Shown here one piece after another: positions 27,185 to 35,894 of a stretch of 64,000 nt of DNA. The translations under genes were made by a program, and so were the position numbers. Below the pieces are notes generated by a model. The model ran no database searches, was not told where the DNA came from, and saw only the letters and a program-made list of their open reading frames with translations. Within the stretch, counting starts at the first letter, position 1; each line of letters begins with the position of its first letter. This DNA is from Acidisarcina polymorpha (lineage in GTDB: Bacteria > Acidobacteriota > Terriglobia > Terriglobales > Acidobacteriaceae), in contig NZ_CP030840.1 of assembly GCF_003330725.1 (NCBI RefSeq), positions 5,884,116 through 5,948,115 on the forward strand, given 5' to 3'.

Positions 27185-28102
27185 GTGGTGCCAATGGACG
27201 CGCCTGAAATTACTGGTTTCCGCAGTGAGACGGCTAAAGTTCGCGACGTCCGCCTGCACTTCTGGGTCGGCGGCGACCCCGGTGGAACGCCTGTATTGCT
27301 CTGGCATGGCTTCCTGGGAACAGCGTATAGCTGGTACAAGGTAATGCCCCTCCTGGCGGAGGCCGGATACTCCGTGCTCGTCCCCGACATGCGAGGCTAC
27401 GGCGATTCCGACAAGCCGGCAGGCGTCGAGGGCTACGATGCTCGTGCGCTAGCTCAAGAGTTTCGCGCGCTCGTGCAGCAGCTCAGGTTCGGCGGGGGCA
27501 GAAAGCTTTTGCTGGTTGCGCACGATATGGGAGCTCCGCCCGCCCTTCTATGGGCTGCCGAACATCCAGAGGAGGTCGCGGGGCTGGTTTATATGGAAGT
27601 CCCTACGATGCTCGAAGAGTTTCTCGCCAAGACAATCGTATACACACCAGAGGCGATGGCAAAGGGATCCATGTGGTGGTGGATACTGCCGCTCGCTCCC
27701 GGTGTGCCGGAGCGGTTGATCGTGGGAAAGGAGCGTGAGTTTCTCACCTGGTTTTATGACGGCGCCACCGCCGAACGGAACTCGATCTCCGAGGCCGCCC
27801 TTCAGGAAACGTTGCGAACGTTCCAGGGAGTAGAAGGTGTGCTTGGAGCGCTCGGAGTTTACCGCGCTGCCTTCGTCACCATCGCCCAAACAACGCCCTT
27901 GACAAAACACAAGCTGAAAACGCCTGTGCTGGCCATCGGAGGCGAAAAAGCTTTGGCAGCCAAGGTTGCAGAGATGGTGGGAGCTGTCGCCGAGAATGTT
28001 ACCGCGGAGACGATTGCGTCCTGCGGCCACTTCATTCCCGAGGAGCGGCCCGAAGAATTCTTCAACCTCTTTCAGCATTTCGTTTCGAGGATCCTCGCGT
28101 GA
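27185..28102 (+). CDS. Alpha/beta-fold hydrolase, epoxide-hydrolase/dehalogenase type
   Basis: About 305 residues. The oxyanion motif is VLLWHGFLGTAYSWYKVMPL, followed by VLVPDMRGYGDSDKPAGVEG. The nucleophile elbow is LLLVAHDMGAPPALLWAAEH, with Asp as nucleophile, as in epoxide hydrolases and haloalkane dehalogenases rather than serine esterases. The catalytic His is in ASCGHFIPEERPEEFFNLF. The acid residue and ring-opening tyrosines cannot be fixed by eye. I prefer the GTG at 27185 because GGAGG lies eight bases upstream; the ATG at 27194 (MDAPEITGF) and earlier in-frame starts to 27104 remain possible. A cupin gene follows 136 bp later. Confidence 0.85.
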   Translation: MVPMDAPEITGFRSETAKVRDVRLHFWVGGDPGGTPVLLWHGFLGTAYSWYKVMPLLAEAGYSVLVPDMRGYGDSDKPAGVEGYDARALAQEFRALVQQLRFGGGRKLLLVAHDMGAPPALLWAAEHPEEVAGLVYMEVPTMLEEFLAKTIVYTPEAMAKGSMWWWILPLAPGVPERLIVGKEREFLTWFYDGATAERNSISEAALQETLRTFQGVEGVLGALGVYRAAFVTIAQTTPLTKHKLKTPVLAIGGEKALAAKVAEMVGAVAENVTAETIASCGHFIPEERPEEFFNLFQHFVSRILA

Positions 28103-28238
28103 TGGGCCATTCTCATTGAAGTCCCTTCGGCGTCACCGCGTCTGCAGTTGTGAGGACCTCGTGAGAGATGTGGATCTTTGCCGCACACTTACTTACAACC
28201 CTGACTTATTTCCCAATCCAACGCAAAGGAGATCCACT

Positions 28239-28778
28239 ATGCCTGAACCTACGTCTCAATATCCGCCGGTTCCTCCCGACGATCTGCAACGTACGCTCAC
28301 CATCTCTCAGCCGGACAAGGACCAGACACTGCCGCACATCGGGTTGGTGGGTGATACCTACACCATTACGGTGTCGGGCAACGACACCAACGGCCGGTTC
28401 TGTGTCGTTGATATGCACATTCCGCCGGGAGGTGGCCCTCCCCCGCATCGTCATGACTTTGAGGAAACCTTCATCCTGCTCGAGGGTGAGATGGAAGCTA
28501 CGTTCCGCGGCAACAAATCCATCGTCCGCGCCGGCGACACGATTAATATTCCTGCAAATGCGCCGCACCGCTTCCATAACATCTCTTCGCGGCCCGTGCG
28601 TCTACTCTGCATCTGCTCTCCAGCCGGACAAGAGGAGTTCTTCCAGCAGGTTGGCATCCCGGTAGCCACTCGCACGACCGCCCCGCCCAAGCTCGACAAG
28701 CAGCAACAGCAGGAATTCATGGAGAAGGCAAAAGCGCTTGCTCCGAAGTACCGTACTGAGTTACTGCGGGAAGCATAA
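28239..28778 (+). CDS. Cupin-domain protein
   Basis: 179 residues from the ATG at 28239, preceded by AAAGGAGATCC; the same frame is open far upstream across the end of the hydrolase gene, but that part is a shadow. Cupin motif 1 is GGGPPPHRHDFEETFILLEG (HxH...E...G) and motif 2 is IPANAPHRFHNISSRPVRLL (PxxxxHxxxN). The C-terminus is a charged helix (KLDKQQQQEFMEKAKALAPK). It probably binds one metal ion; the reaction is unknown. It may be co-transcribed with the hydrolase gene. Confidence 0.85.
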   Translation: MPEPTSQYPPVPPDDLQRTLTISQPDKDQTLPHIGLVGDTYTITVSGNDTNGRFCVVDMHIPPGGGPPPHRHDFEETFILLEGEMEATFRGNKSIVRAGDTINIPANAPHRFHNISSRPVRLLCICSPAGQEEFFQQVGIPVATRTTAPPKLDKQQQQEFMEKAKALAPKYRTELLREA

Positions 28779-28844
28779 GTACTGAAAACGGGTACTGGCC
28801 TCATCCTATAGTGCCGGCTGCTTCCCTAACTATGGAGGCCGTCT

Positions 28845-29654
28845 TTACCTCCGGCTTGCGTCCAGGTCTCGCACCAGGCTGGTTTGACTCCCGAAGAGAT
28901 CGGGTGAGGCCAAGTCGCTGGCCAGTTCTATCTCGGTCTCTACGGAAGCCGGTTTGCCCTCGATGGCGGCGTTCTCACGCATGAGTTCGATCTGGGCTTC
29001 AATGCGGGCGAGGTCGCTGTCATTCTCGCGGAGGATGCGATCGCGGTTCTTTAAATTGTCCAAACGGCGGTGCAGAATGGCGAGCGTGGCCTCTTGAGAA
29101 CGTTGCAGCGCGGTCGATTGTCCCGCTTGCGCGCTAATCGCAACGGATTGCATCTGCTGAATGCGAGCTTCGAGGTTCGCTTCTGATTCTTTACCGAGTT
29201 CCGCAGTCAGATGGTGCCGGGCGGTGAGCAGCTTGAGGTAAATCCACTGAAGCTTTTCCAGACTGGATTCGGTGCCGCCGAGTAGCTCCGGCTCGATACC
29301 GAGGCTTTGGTAGATGGAAAGGATTCGCGCCGAGGTTGCCTGCACGGCGGCGAGCCTGGCGCGAAGTTCCTGAGGCAGCGCGGCAATCAAGGCCGCATTT
29401 TGTTCGGCGCGTTTAGCGTTGCCGTTATCGAACGTACGGTCGGCGCTGCGAGCGTCTACCACCTTTTGAAACCGGGGATGAAAGGCGAGCGACGAGACGA
29501 GCGCCGCTTCAATCCCAAGGCCGGCCAGCCAGATGCTCGGCTCGACAAAACCGAGAATTCCTACTGCGGCCGTTCCCAGCGCGTTCACGGGAATTCGACC
29601 CAGGCCAGGGACATCCACTCCAACGAGGAACGCAGCTTTAAGATAGCGCCACAT
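28845..29654 (-). CDS. Membrane-anchored coiled-coil protein in the PspA/VWA gene set
   Basis: 269 residues. Two hydrophobic stretches near residues 22-70 (IPVNALGTAAVGILGFVEPS and IWLAGLGIEAALVSSLAFHP) suggest membrane insertion. The rest is largely alpha-helical with heptad patterns (LEARIQQMQSVAISAQ, LAILHRRLDNLKNRDRILRE), and an acidic tail follows. I know no named family. It starts 8 bp after the PspA-like gene stop, so the two are translationally linked. A partner in membrane maintenance is plausible but inferred only from this linkage. Confidence 0.65.
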   Translation of the reverse strand: MWRYLKAAFLVGVDVPGLGRIPVNALGTAAVGILGFVEPSIWLAGLGIEAALVSSLAFHPRFQKVVDARSADRTFDNGNAKRAEQNAALIAALPQELRARLAAVQATSARILSIYQSLGIEPELLGGTESSLEKLQWIYLKLLTARHHLTAELGKESEANLEARIQQMQSVAISAQAGQSTALQRSQEATLAILHRRLDNLKNRDRILRENDSDLARIEAQIELMRENAAIEGKPASVETEIELASDLASPDLFGSQTSLVRDLDASRR

Positions 29655-29662
29655 GAATGGGG

Positions 29663-30409
29663 TTAATAGGGACCCTTCTGCGCGTTGGGAACGATGATCG
29701 ACGGCAGCGTCTCCCGCGACTCAGCAGAGATTTGCGCCGGCGCCTGGCTGGCCTCAAAGGCGGCGAGCGCCTGTTCGGCGAGCGCTCCTTGCTCAGCTTC
29801 GCGGATGTGAACGTCGCGCAGATCGAGGCTGTCAACGGCGACACGGACGCGGCCGGCGGCCTTGTGACGCTCTTCGCTGACCATTTCTTCCAGACGGTTA
29901 AGAGTCTCGCCGCTGCCGCCCAGATCGGTAACCATGCCCGACGCCATCTCCGTGATCTCGGCCATGGCGCGCTTCATCTTCAGGTCGCTGAGTCCGGACT
30001 TAAGCGACTCGATCTTCTGCCGGGCGATTGAGATCGCCACATCCCGGGCGCGCACAAGCTCTTTATAGGTGGTCTCGGCCTGTTCCATCTGCTTGCGGTT
30101 CTCGGCCAGTTCGCGCTCGACTGTCTGCAGGCGCAGCGCGTACTGGCCGGCGGCCTGGCGATTCCCCATCTTTAAGTTGGCGGAGGTCTTGGCGTGGAGC
30201 TCGTTGTCTTCGGTCTCCAGCTTGCGGACCTGGGCGATGAGGCGCTCGACAAGTCCGGCATGGGCGGCGAGTCCGGAGTTGAACTTACCAATCTGTTTGC
30301 GCAGATTTTCCTGCTCGACCTCGAGCAGCGCCTCCGGGTTCTGGCGCTCCAGGCCAGAGATGAAGAGGCCAACGAATCCATAGAAGAGATTGCTCAGGCG
30401 GCGAAACAT
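29663..30409 (-). CDS. PspA/IM30-like coiled-coil protein
   Basis: 248 residues beginning MFRRLSNLFYGFVGLFISGL, an amphipathic helix like the membrane-binding start of PspA/IM30 proteins. Long coiled-coil segments follow (NPEALLEVEQENLRKQIGKF, LVERLIAQVRKLETEDNELH, ALRLQTVERELAENRKQMEQ, KELVRARDVAISIARQKIES). Length and pattern match PF04012, whose members polymerise on and repair stressed inner membranes. The last ~50 residues are a Pro/Ala-rich tail not usual for PspA. No pspF- or pspBC-like gene is nearby; instead it lies with solute-binding/VWA genes upstream and a coiled-coil membrane protein downstream. Confidence 0.8.
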   Translation of the reverse strand: MFRRLSNLFYGFVGLFISGLERQNPEALLEVEQENLRKQIGKFNSGLAAHAGLVERLIAQVRKLETEDNELHAKTSANLKMGNRQAAGQYALRLQTVERELAENRKQMEQAETTYKELVRARDVAISIARQKIESLKSGLSDLKMKRAMAEITEMASGMVTDLGGSGETLNRLEEMVSEERHKAAGRVRVAVDSLDLRDVHIREAEQGALAEQALAAFEASQAPAQISAESRETLPSIIVPNAQKGPY

Positions 30410-30515
30410 GCAGTCAGTTCTCCTTGGTGCGGTTCGCGTTCGGTTCTAATCTTACTCGGATGCTGTTTCTCAAAGCATTTTCACTTCCGGTGTATACAAA
30501 GCAGTCCAGTTGATC

Positions 30516-30542
30516 GTGGCTTTTTTTTCCAGAAAAAGCCAC
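30516..30542. repeat. Perfect 10-bp inverted repeat before the PspA-like gene
   Basis: GTGGCTTTTT at 30516-30525 pairs with AAAAAGCCAC at 30533-30542 over a 7-nt loop, in the 175-bp gap between the solute-binding gene and the PspA-like gene. The T-run precedes the loop, the opposite of a classical intrinsic terminator. It may be a regulatory dyad for pspA-like expression. Confidence 0.4.
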
Positions 30543-30584
30543 TCTTCGCCACCCTTACCGGTACAGACTAGAAGTGAAAACGCT

Positions 30585-31769
30585 CTAGTGGCTTGCGTCG
30601 CGGCGTTGCCAGCTTGCGAGGAGATTGGTGACGATCTCGGCTTTAGGCGGCGTGCAGATTTTGCCGAGATCGAGCTTGACTCCATTGGGTTGATATTTCG
30701 TCCACGGACTGTCCGGGGTGCGCGTGGGAACGTTTGGATTTGCCGGGCGGAAGCCGTGGGTGATCGACTCTTTCTGAATCGAGTCGCTTAGCAGAAAGTC
30801 GAGGAATGCCTGGGCACCCTTGCGCTGGTCGTCCGAGCTCCACGAGGCATTCAGAATGTAATACGGGTTCTCATTCCAGATGTTGTATTCGGGATAAATG
30901 ACGTGGATCGGCCCCCAGCGTCCCTCGGCATTCTTGAGGTAGTCAATGGCCACGCTCTCGTAGACCAGGAGAGCGTCGTAAGAGGACGGCCCTTTCAGCA
31001 CCATCTCGCGCATGAGGTTGCCGGTACTATTGGAGTCGCTGTTGGTTGCGGATTCCAGCTTGCCGAGCCAGCTTTGGAATTGGACATTGGTGACGTCGCC
31101 GAGACTGAGATCGTCGGTTTTCTTGAAGTAGCCGTGCCCGGCGAGCAGCAGGGCGAGGATGCCGGAGTTAGAGTCGCCGGGATTGGTGTGGCCGAACTTG
31201 AAAAGGCCCCAACCGGGTTGTTGGCCGATGGTCTGCCATCCACCCGGTTCATGCAGGGCGCGGTTGATGGTGTCGAAATCGACCGTGCCGTAATGCGCCT
31301 GGAAAGCCTGGTAGCGCTCCTCCCACATGACGAACACCATCGGCGTGAGCGCGAGCGCGTCTTCTTTGAGGATGGGATCGGATCCATACTTGGCCTGCCA
31401 GTCCTCGACGAAGGTGTTCTTATAGACGGCGCTGGCTGGAGACCAGACCTGGATGCGTTGGTCTCCGTTGAGCGCCGCGTGGGCGCCTTCGAGCGAGCCC
31501 ATGGGAATCAGGTTGATGTGGATATGTTTGCCTTCGGAAGTGGTTTTGAATTGCTCGACCGCCCATTGCAGCCAACGCTGCTTTTCGGTGCCGTAAGCGA
31601 TGCCGACCTCGACATCTTTGCCGCCGACGCCGGCCGAGAGGCGATCAGGCAAGACGTGGCGCTGCCGCGCCCAGTAGAAGGCACCTCCAACACAGGCGAC
31701 AAGGAAGAGCGCGATAGCGGCTTTGCCGGCGAGGGTGAGCGAGGGACGAGATGTAGGGTCTGAGGCCAT
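30585..31769 (-). CDS. Membrane-anchored extracellular solute-binding protein
   Basis: 394 residues. A single N-terminal helix (AAIALFLVACVGGAFYWARQ) anchors it with the body outside. The body resembles periplasmic solute-binding proteins of the SBP_bac_11 type: VGIAYGTEKQRWLQWAVEQF, GLFKFGHTNPGDSNSGILAL, DALLVYESVAIDYLKNAEGR, VIYPEYNIWNENPYYIL, and the C-terminal AFLDFLLSDSIQKESITHGF. The same blocks occur in the neighbouring VWA lipoprotein, so the two are paralogues. No ABC permease or ATPase gene is present, so a transport role is doubtful. It lies 12 bp after the VWA gene, forming an operon. Confidence 0.8.
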   Translation of the reverse strand: MASDPTSRPSLTLAGKAAIALFLVACVGGAFYWARQRHVLPDRLSAGVGGKDVEVGIAYGTEKQRWLQWAVEQFKTTSEGKHIHINLIPMGSLEGAHAALNGDQRIQVWSPASAVYKNTFVEDWQAKYGSDPILKEDALALTPMVFVMWEERYQAFQAHYGTVDFDTINRALHEPGGWQTIGQQPGWGLFKFGHTNPGDSNSGILALLLAGHGYFKKTDDLSLGDVTNVQFQSWLGKLESATNSDSNSTGNLMREMVLKGPSSYDALLVYESVAIDYLKNAEGRWGPIHVIYPEYNIWNENPYYILNASWSSDDQRKGAQAFLDFLLSDSIQKESITHGFRPANPNVPTRTPDSPWTKYQPNGVKLDLGKICTPPKAEIVTNLLASWQRRDASH

Positions 31770-31781
31770 GATCTAGAAGGT

Positions 31782-33479
31782 TTAGAAAAAAGTCGAGATA
31801 TCGCGGAAGACTTCGACAACGTTTTGCGGCGTCCCATCATAAGCCTTGCCTTGAGTGGCGTTGGCGATTTCGCCCAGCACGTCACGTTTCGCGTCGTGGC
31901 CGTAGGCGATGGTGTAGATGCGAATGGTATGCGCTTCGGGGTCGGCGTGGATGCGACTGAGCAGTTCGCTGAGCGTTACGGCGCTTTTATTGTCCGCGCC
32001 ATCGGTGAGCACGATGATCGCGCGAATATGATCGGCGGGGCGGCGCTGCAGATGGGTGTAAGCCTGATCGATGGAGTCGTAGAGGGCGGTCTCCCCGCCG
32101 GGAAAGAGCGAGTCTACAGCCTCAAGCGAGGGCCTGCGCGAGCTAGCCAACGCCTGATCGGTGGTCGCCCAGCTGGGCACGTCGTTGAAGGAGATCAGCG
32201 AGAATTCATCCTTGTCGCTGAGCAAGGAGACGAGCTGTTTCGCGCCGGCCTTGGCATTCGGCATCTTCGATTCTTCGCTCATGCTGCCGGAGGTGTCGAG
32301 CACCAGGGCGATGTCGGCCGGCTTCTTCTCGACAGCGTCCCATTCATGTTGGATGGCGGCGACGACTTCGGAAGACGGAACTTCGAGGGTGGTCACTGGC
32401 TGCTTAGGGTCGACTCCGTGGTCGGCGTCGATAGGCGCCCCGACCGGAATCTCGGTCGAGCCGGGGCGAAAGCCATAGGCGAGCGCCTTCTGCTGTTGCG
32501 GCGCGGCTAGCAGGTAATCGATGTAGATCTGTGCGGCCTCGCGGCGCTCCGGTGTCACCCAGTCGCGCTCGACGACCCCGACCGGATGATCGCTCCAGAA
32601 GCTCCCTTCTTTCGGATAGATAGCGACTATGGGGAACGGCAGCGGTTTGGCGTTGCTATAGGATTCGACCACCATGCTCTCGTAAAGCACTGCGGCGGAA
32701 AGATACTCTGGGCCACTGTCGAAGAGCTTGCGCCCAAAAAACCCGGTCGAGCTGCCGTAGTGGACCATCGAATTTTCGATGCCGTTTACGAATTCGCGCG
32801 TCTTCGGACTTTCGACATCGGCGACGGTCAGCCCGTGGACCTTTCCGGTGGCCGCATAGTTCTCGGCGATCAGCGCCAGGATGCCGCTGTTGCTGTACGC
32901 CGGATGGGTGTGACCGAATTTGAAGCTGCCCCATTGCGGGTAACCATAGCTGCTCCAGCCCTGCTTGTTGCGCGCCAGGGCGAGTATCTCGGCCCAGCCG
33001 ACCGGCTTCTTGCCCCAGCCGATGGCCTCGGCCATCGGCCTCCACATAGCGATGACAATCGGCGACAACACCAGATTTTGTGTCCCGCCGATCAGGTCCT
33101 TGCCGGTCGCGGTGCGGGACTGGGCATTGCCAAGTTTAAGGAAAATGTTGGACGCGGGGCTGACAAGATCGTCATGCTCGCGACCGGAGATCAGGTCGTC
33201 GACGCACTCGCCGGAACCTTTAGGAAGCGCCTTGACCGTGATCCGCTTGCCGCTTTTCGTTGCGGCCCCGCTCTGATTGAAGCTGGCGGTGACGTCCTCG
33301 ATCCACTTCTGCTTCTCTGAACCATAGGCGAAGAGTAGTCGAACTTCGTTAGCGGACGGAGGCCGTTCTACTGAAGTTTCGGCCGAAGGCTGGTTCTTGC
33401 AGGAAAGCAGGCCATACGCCAGCAGCGGAAGCAACGCCACCGCCAGCAATCTCCCAAGCCGCGTATCGAGGTTCCGCAT
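31782..33479 (-). CDS. Lipoprotein with solute-binding domain fused to a von Willebrand A domain
   Basis: 565 residues from the ATG at 33479; the frame is open a further 101 codons, but here a lipoprotein signal begins (RLLAVALLPLLAYGLLSCKN, lipobox LLSC). Residues ~45-340 form an SBP_bac_11-like domain (LLFAYGSEKQKWIEDVTASF, GSFKFGHTHPAYSNSGILAL, AVLYESMVVESYSNAKPLPF). A VWA domain follows, with the MIDAS residues DTSGSM near residue 380, the Thr in GGETALYDSID and VLTDGADN; such domains bind ligands through Mg2+. The protein is probably an outer- or inner-membrane lipoprotein. It opens an operon with a paralogous anchored SBP and, after 175 bp, a PspA-like protein. Ligand unknown. Confidence 0.85.
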   Translation of the reverse strand: MRNLDTRLGRLLAVALLPLLAYGLLSCKNQPSAETSVERPPSANEVRLLFAYGSEKQKWIEDVTASFNQSGAATKSGKRITVKALPKGSGECVDDLISGREHDDLVSPASNIFLKLGNAQSRTATGKDLIGGTQNLVLSPIVIAMWRPMAEAIGWGKKPVGWAEILALARNKQGWSSYGYPQWGSFKFGHTHPAYSNSGILALIAENYAATGKVHGLTVADVESPKTREFVNGIENSMVHYGSSTGFFGRKLFDSGPEYLSAAVLYESMVVESYSNAKPLPFPIVAIYPKEGSFWSDHPVGVVERDWVTPERREAAQIYIDYLLAAPQQQKALAYGFRPGSTEIPVGAPIDADHGVDPKQPVTTLEVPSSEVVAAIQHEWDAVEKKPADIALVLDTSGSMSEESKMPNAKAGAKQLVSLLSDKDEFSLISFNDVPSWATTDQALASSRRPSLEAVDSLFPGGETALYDSIDQAYTHLQRRPADHIRAIIVLTDGADNKSAVTLSELLSRIHADPEAHTIRIYTIAYGHDAKRDVLGEIANATQGKAYDGTPQNVVEVFRDISTFF

Positions 33480-33714
33480 CGTCGTACCCGAGGATACTAG
33501 AGTTACGTGATTTCCATGTACGAAGTTCAAACCGAGTAGCTCGGCAACCGGCAAACCAACGAGGAAGATCGGAAAGTTATTAACTCTCGCACGCAGCATT
33601 AAATAATTTCTCGCTTTGAACCACTCCCGTATAAGCTCATTCGTGCGGGCGTCCGGGTCGCAGTTGCCCAGGGCTTGGCGCAGCAATCCTGGTTCGTGGG
33701 ACAGTTCTGCAACT

Positions 33715-34980
33715 ATGGTCGAATCGCGGGATGAACTAATCTTTTTGCTTACTGAGGCTGCAGCCCTTGAGCATTCGCTCATGTGCCAATATCTGTTTGC
33801 CGCCTTCTCTTTAAAGCAGAGTGCCGATGAGGGCGTTACTCACGAGCAGATGAATTACATCGCGGACTGGGAGCGCTTTCTGCTCATGGTGGCGCGCCAG
33901 GAGATGGAGCATCTCGGCCTGGTCTGCAACCTTTTGACCGCTGTGGGCGCCGCGCCCTATCTGGCCCATCCGAATTTTCCTTACCGGACCACTCTGTTCT
34001 CGCACGCCATGTCTCTCGAGGCGTTTTCCGAGGCCACTATCAAGAAGTTCATCTGCTTTGAGCGCCCAGAAACGATCGAGCCGGAGGATGCGTTCTGTAA
34101 CGAGCCGCTCGCGGTCCACTTGACGGTGCTTAAAGATGTCTCTCCGGTGCCGGTCCCGTACAAGACAGTCGGTGAACTCTACGACGCGATTGTCGACGGT
34201 TTCGCCGAACTCACGAAACGGGGAGTGAAACTGATCATCGGTCCCGGATCCGCCCAGGTGACTGGAACGCAGTTGAACACCGATTTTGTGCGGCGCGGCG
34301 GCCAGGGCGGTGGTTACGACATCTTCATGGTCCCTGTCACCGACATCGAATCGGCACACCGCGTACTCGATCGAATCATTGAGCAGGGTGAGTCAGCGCG
34401 AAATCACGGCGAGAGCTCCCATTTTGAAACGTTCCTGAGGATTCTGAAACAATTCCAGAAATTGCAGCAAGATGATCCGGATTTTCAGCCGGCTCGCCCG
34501 GTGGTGCCGAATCCCGTGCTCTATCCGGATGGCACGCCGCACCAGACGGCGATCACCAGTCAGAATGGCCGCGGGGTGCTCGACCTGCTCAACGGCGCCT
34601 ATGAGGTTTTGCTGTTGCTGTTGATTCGGTTTTTTGCGCACTCCGACGAGACGACCGTTGAGATTGCGCAGCTTCAGGCAGCTGCATTTTTTCCTTTCAT
34701 GACCATGGTCATTCGGCCTATCACCGAAGTTTTGATGAGCCTTCCGGCATTCGACGGCGGCGGCCCTGAACGAGCTGGGCCAAATTTCGAATTCTATCGA
34801 AATGTGAATTATCTGCCGCATCGCCGGGCCGCATGGCAAGTGCTCTACGAGCGGATGGTGGAGTTGACCGAGACCTGTCAAGCGCTCAGCAAGCAGCCGG
34901 AGATGCCACCGCGGCTGGGCTATATCGCGGAAAGTCTGAAACTCATAACCATGCGCTTCCAGTCGTTGCTTCATTTATAG
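33715..34980 (+). CDS. VioB-like ferritin-fold protein
   Basis: 421 residues from the ATG at 33715 (MVESRDELIFLLTEAAALEH). The N-terminal ~150 residues fit the ferritin-like domain of the iminophenyl-pyruvate dimer synthase (VioB/RebD-related) family: LEHSLMCQYLFAAFSLKQSA and FLLMVARQEMEHLGLVCNLL carry the spaced Glu/His ligands of a di-iron four-helix bundle. The rest includes GAYEVLLLLLIRFFAHSDET and another helical domain. VioB is normally ~1000 residues and haem-linked; this is a short homologue of the ferritin-like part only, so it is unlikely to make violacein precursors. It precedes a protein of unknown family by 11 bp and a DUF917 gene. Confidence 0.7.
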   Translation: MVESRDELIFLLTEAAALEHSLMCQYLFAAFSLKQSADEGVTHEQMNYIADWERFLLMVARQEMEHLGLVCNLLTAVGAAPYLAHPNFPYRTTLFSHAMSLEAFSEATIKKFICFERPETIEPEDAFCNEPLAVHLTVLKDVSPVPVPYKTVGELYDAIVDGFAELTKRGVKLIIGPGSAQVTGTQLNTDFVRRGGQGGGYDIFMVPVTDIESAHRVLDRIIEQGESARNHGESSHFETFLRILKQFQKLQQDDPDFQPARPVVPNPVLYPDGTPHQTAITSQNGRGVLDLLNGAYEVLLLLLIRFFAHSDETTVEIAQLQAAAFFPFMTMVIRPITEVLMSLPAFDGGGPERAGPNFEFYRNVNYLPHRRAAWQVLYERMVELTETCQALSKQPEMPPRLGYIAESLKLITMRFQSLLHL

Positions 34981-34991
34981 GTGAGAATCCG

Positions 34992-35855
34992 ATGATGATT
35001 CTAGGCTACGAGGGATGGTTCCAGTGCAGGTTCGCGACCGACCCTGACCCGACCGACGATCCACGCGGGGTGAGCGGCCCGACATTTTCGGTTCCGGGAG
35101 AACCTCCGCTCGATCAGATCATCCGGTTAGGGGATTATGTCTTTCCGCGATTCCCCCGTCGGCAGTCCGATGGCGTGACCGTGCGTTCGGTCACCATAGG
35201 CCAAACTCCGCAGGCCAGCCACCCGCTCCTGAATGCTTCGGTACGTCTGCTCGATGATCCAAGATTTCAGCAGCGCAATATGATCATCGCTCCGCTGAAT
35301 CCTCCTTTTCAGACGCCCATCGACCCGTTTCGTATCCAGATCTCCGGAGGAGGCATCACCATAACGCGCCAGGATTGCATCGACCTCGTCCATCCGGAGC
35401 TCACTTATAAGGATGTCTTTCTCAACACCCAGCTAATTCAGCGGAGGCAGAACCAGGTTGCCATTCAGTCCGTTGCAGTGGCCGAAAAAACCGGATTTAT
35501 GAATTACTGGGAAGTCCGCGCCCAGCGGAAAGCCGATCTCGAGCGGATGCTCAAGAGCGAGAAAGACCCCATCGCTATCGCGGCGCTGAAGAAACGAATC
35601 ATGGCTATTGAGAACGACCGTTTTCTCATCGGAGAAAAGCTGGCCGCGACCCAGTTCATGGGGATGCAATGCAGCTACGGCTTCAGCATCAATGGCGGCT
35701 CGCAGATAGTCGATCCAGACAATTCACTACAGGGCACCATCGGGCGGTCGCAGGCTTGGCCAGTGACTTTCTGGATGGGTGGATTTGATGTTGACACAAT
35801 GTTCGGCTATTTCTCTGGTAGCCTTACGCTGCCTTTCTATCCTATGGCGACATGA
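34992..35855 (+). CDS. Conserved-looking protein of unknown function downstream of the VioB-like gene
   Basis: 287 residues from the ATG at 34992 (a second ATG follows at 34995); the overlapping frame from 34833 lies inside the previous gene. Features: MMILGYEGWFQCRFATDPDP at the start, a beta-rich region with many Pro and Gly, a charged helix in the middle (AQRKADLERMLKSEKDPIAI, AALKKRIMAIENDRFLIGEK), and QCSYGFSINGGSQIVDPD near the end. No signal peptide, membrane segment or catalytic motif is visible. It is 11 bp from the ferritin-fold gene and 39 bp from the DUF917 gene, so the three look like one operon. I do not recognise the family. Confidence 0.6.
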   Translation: MMILGYEGWFQCRFATDPDPTDDPRGVSGPTFSVPGEPPLDQIIRLGDYVFPRFPRRQSDGVTVRSVTIGQTPQASHPLLNASVRLLDDPRFQQRNMIIAPLNPPFQTPIDPFRIQISGGGITITRQDCIDLVHPELTYKDVFLNTQLIQRRQNQVAIQSVAVAEKTGFMNYWEVRAQRKADLERMLKSEKDPIAIAALKKRIMAIENDRFLIGEKLAATQFMGMQCSYGFSINGGSQIVDPDNSLQGTIGRSQAWPVTFWMGGFDVDTMFGYFSGSLTLPFYPMAT

Positions 35856-35894
35856 AACCTGGCAGCTCGGAGTTTGGTAAGAAGGAGACTTGCG

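Noticed and set aside
30903-33320. Long plus-strand frames opposite the solute-binding and VWA genes
   Set aside because: Antisense shadows of strongly recognisable minus-strand proteins.
33616-33714. Earlier start for the VioB-like protein
   Set aside because: The extra 33 residues do not look like protein of this family, and the ATG at 33715 begins exactly at the conserved domain.
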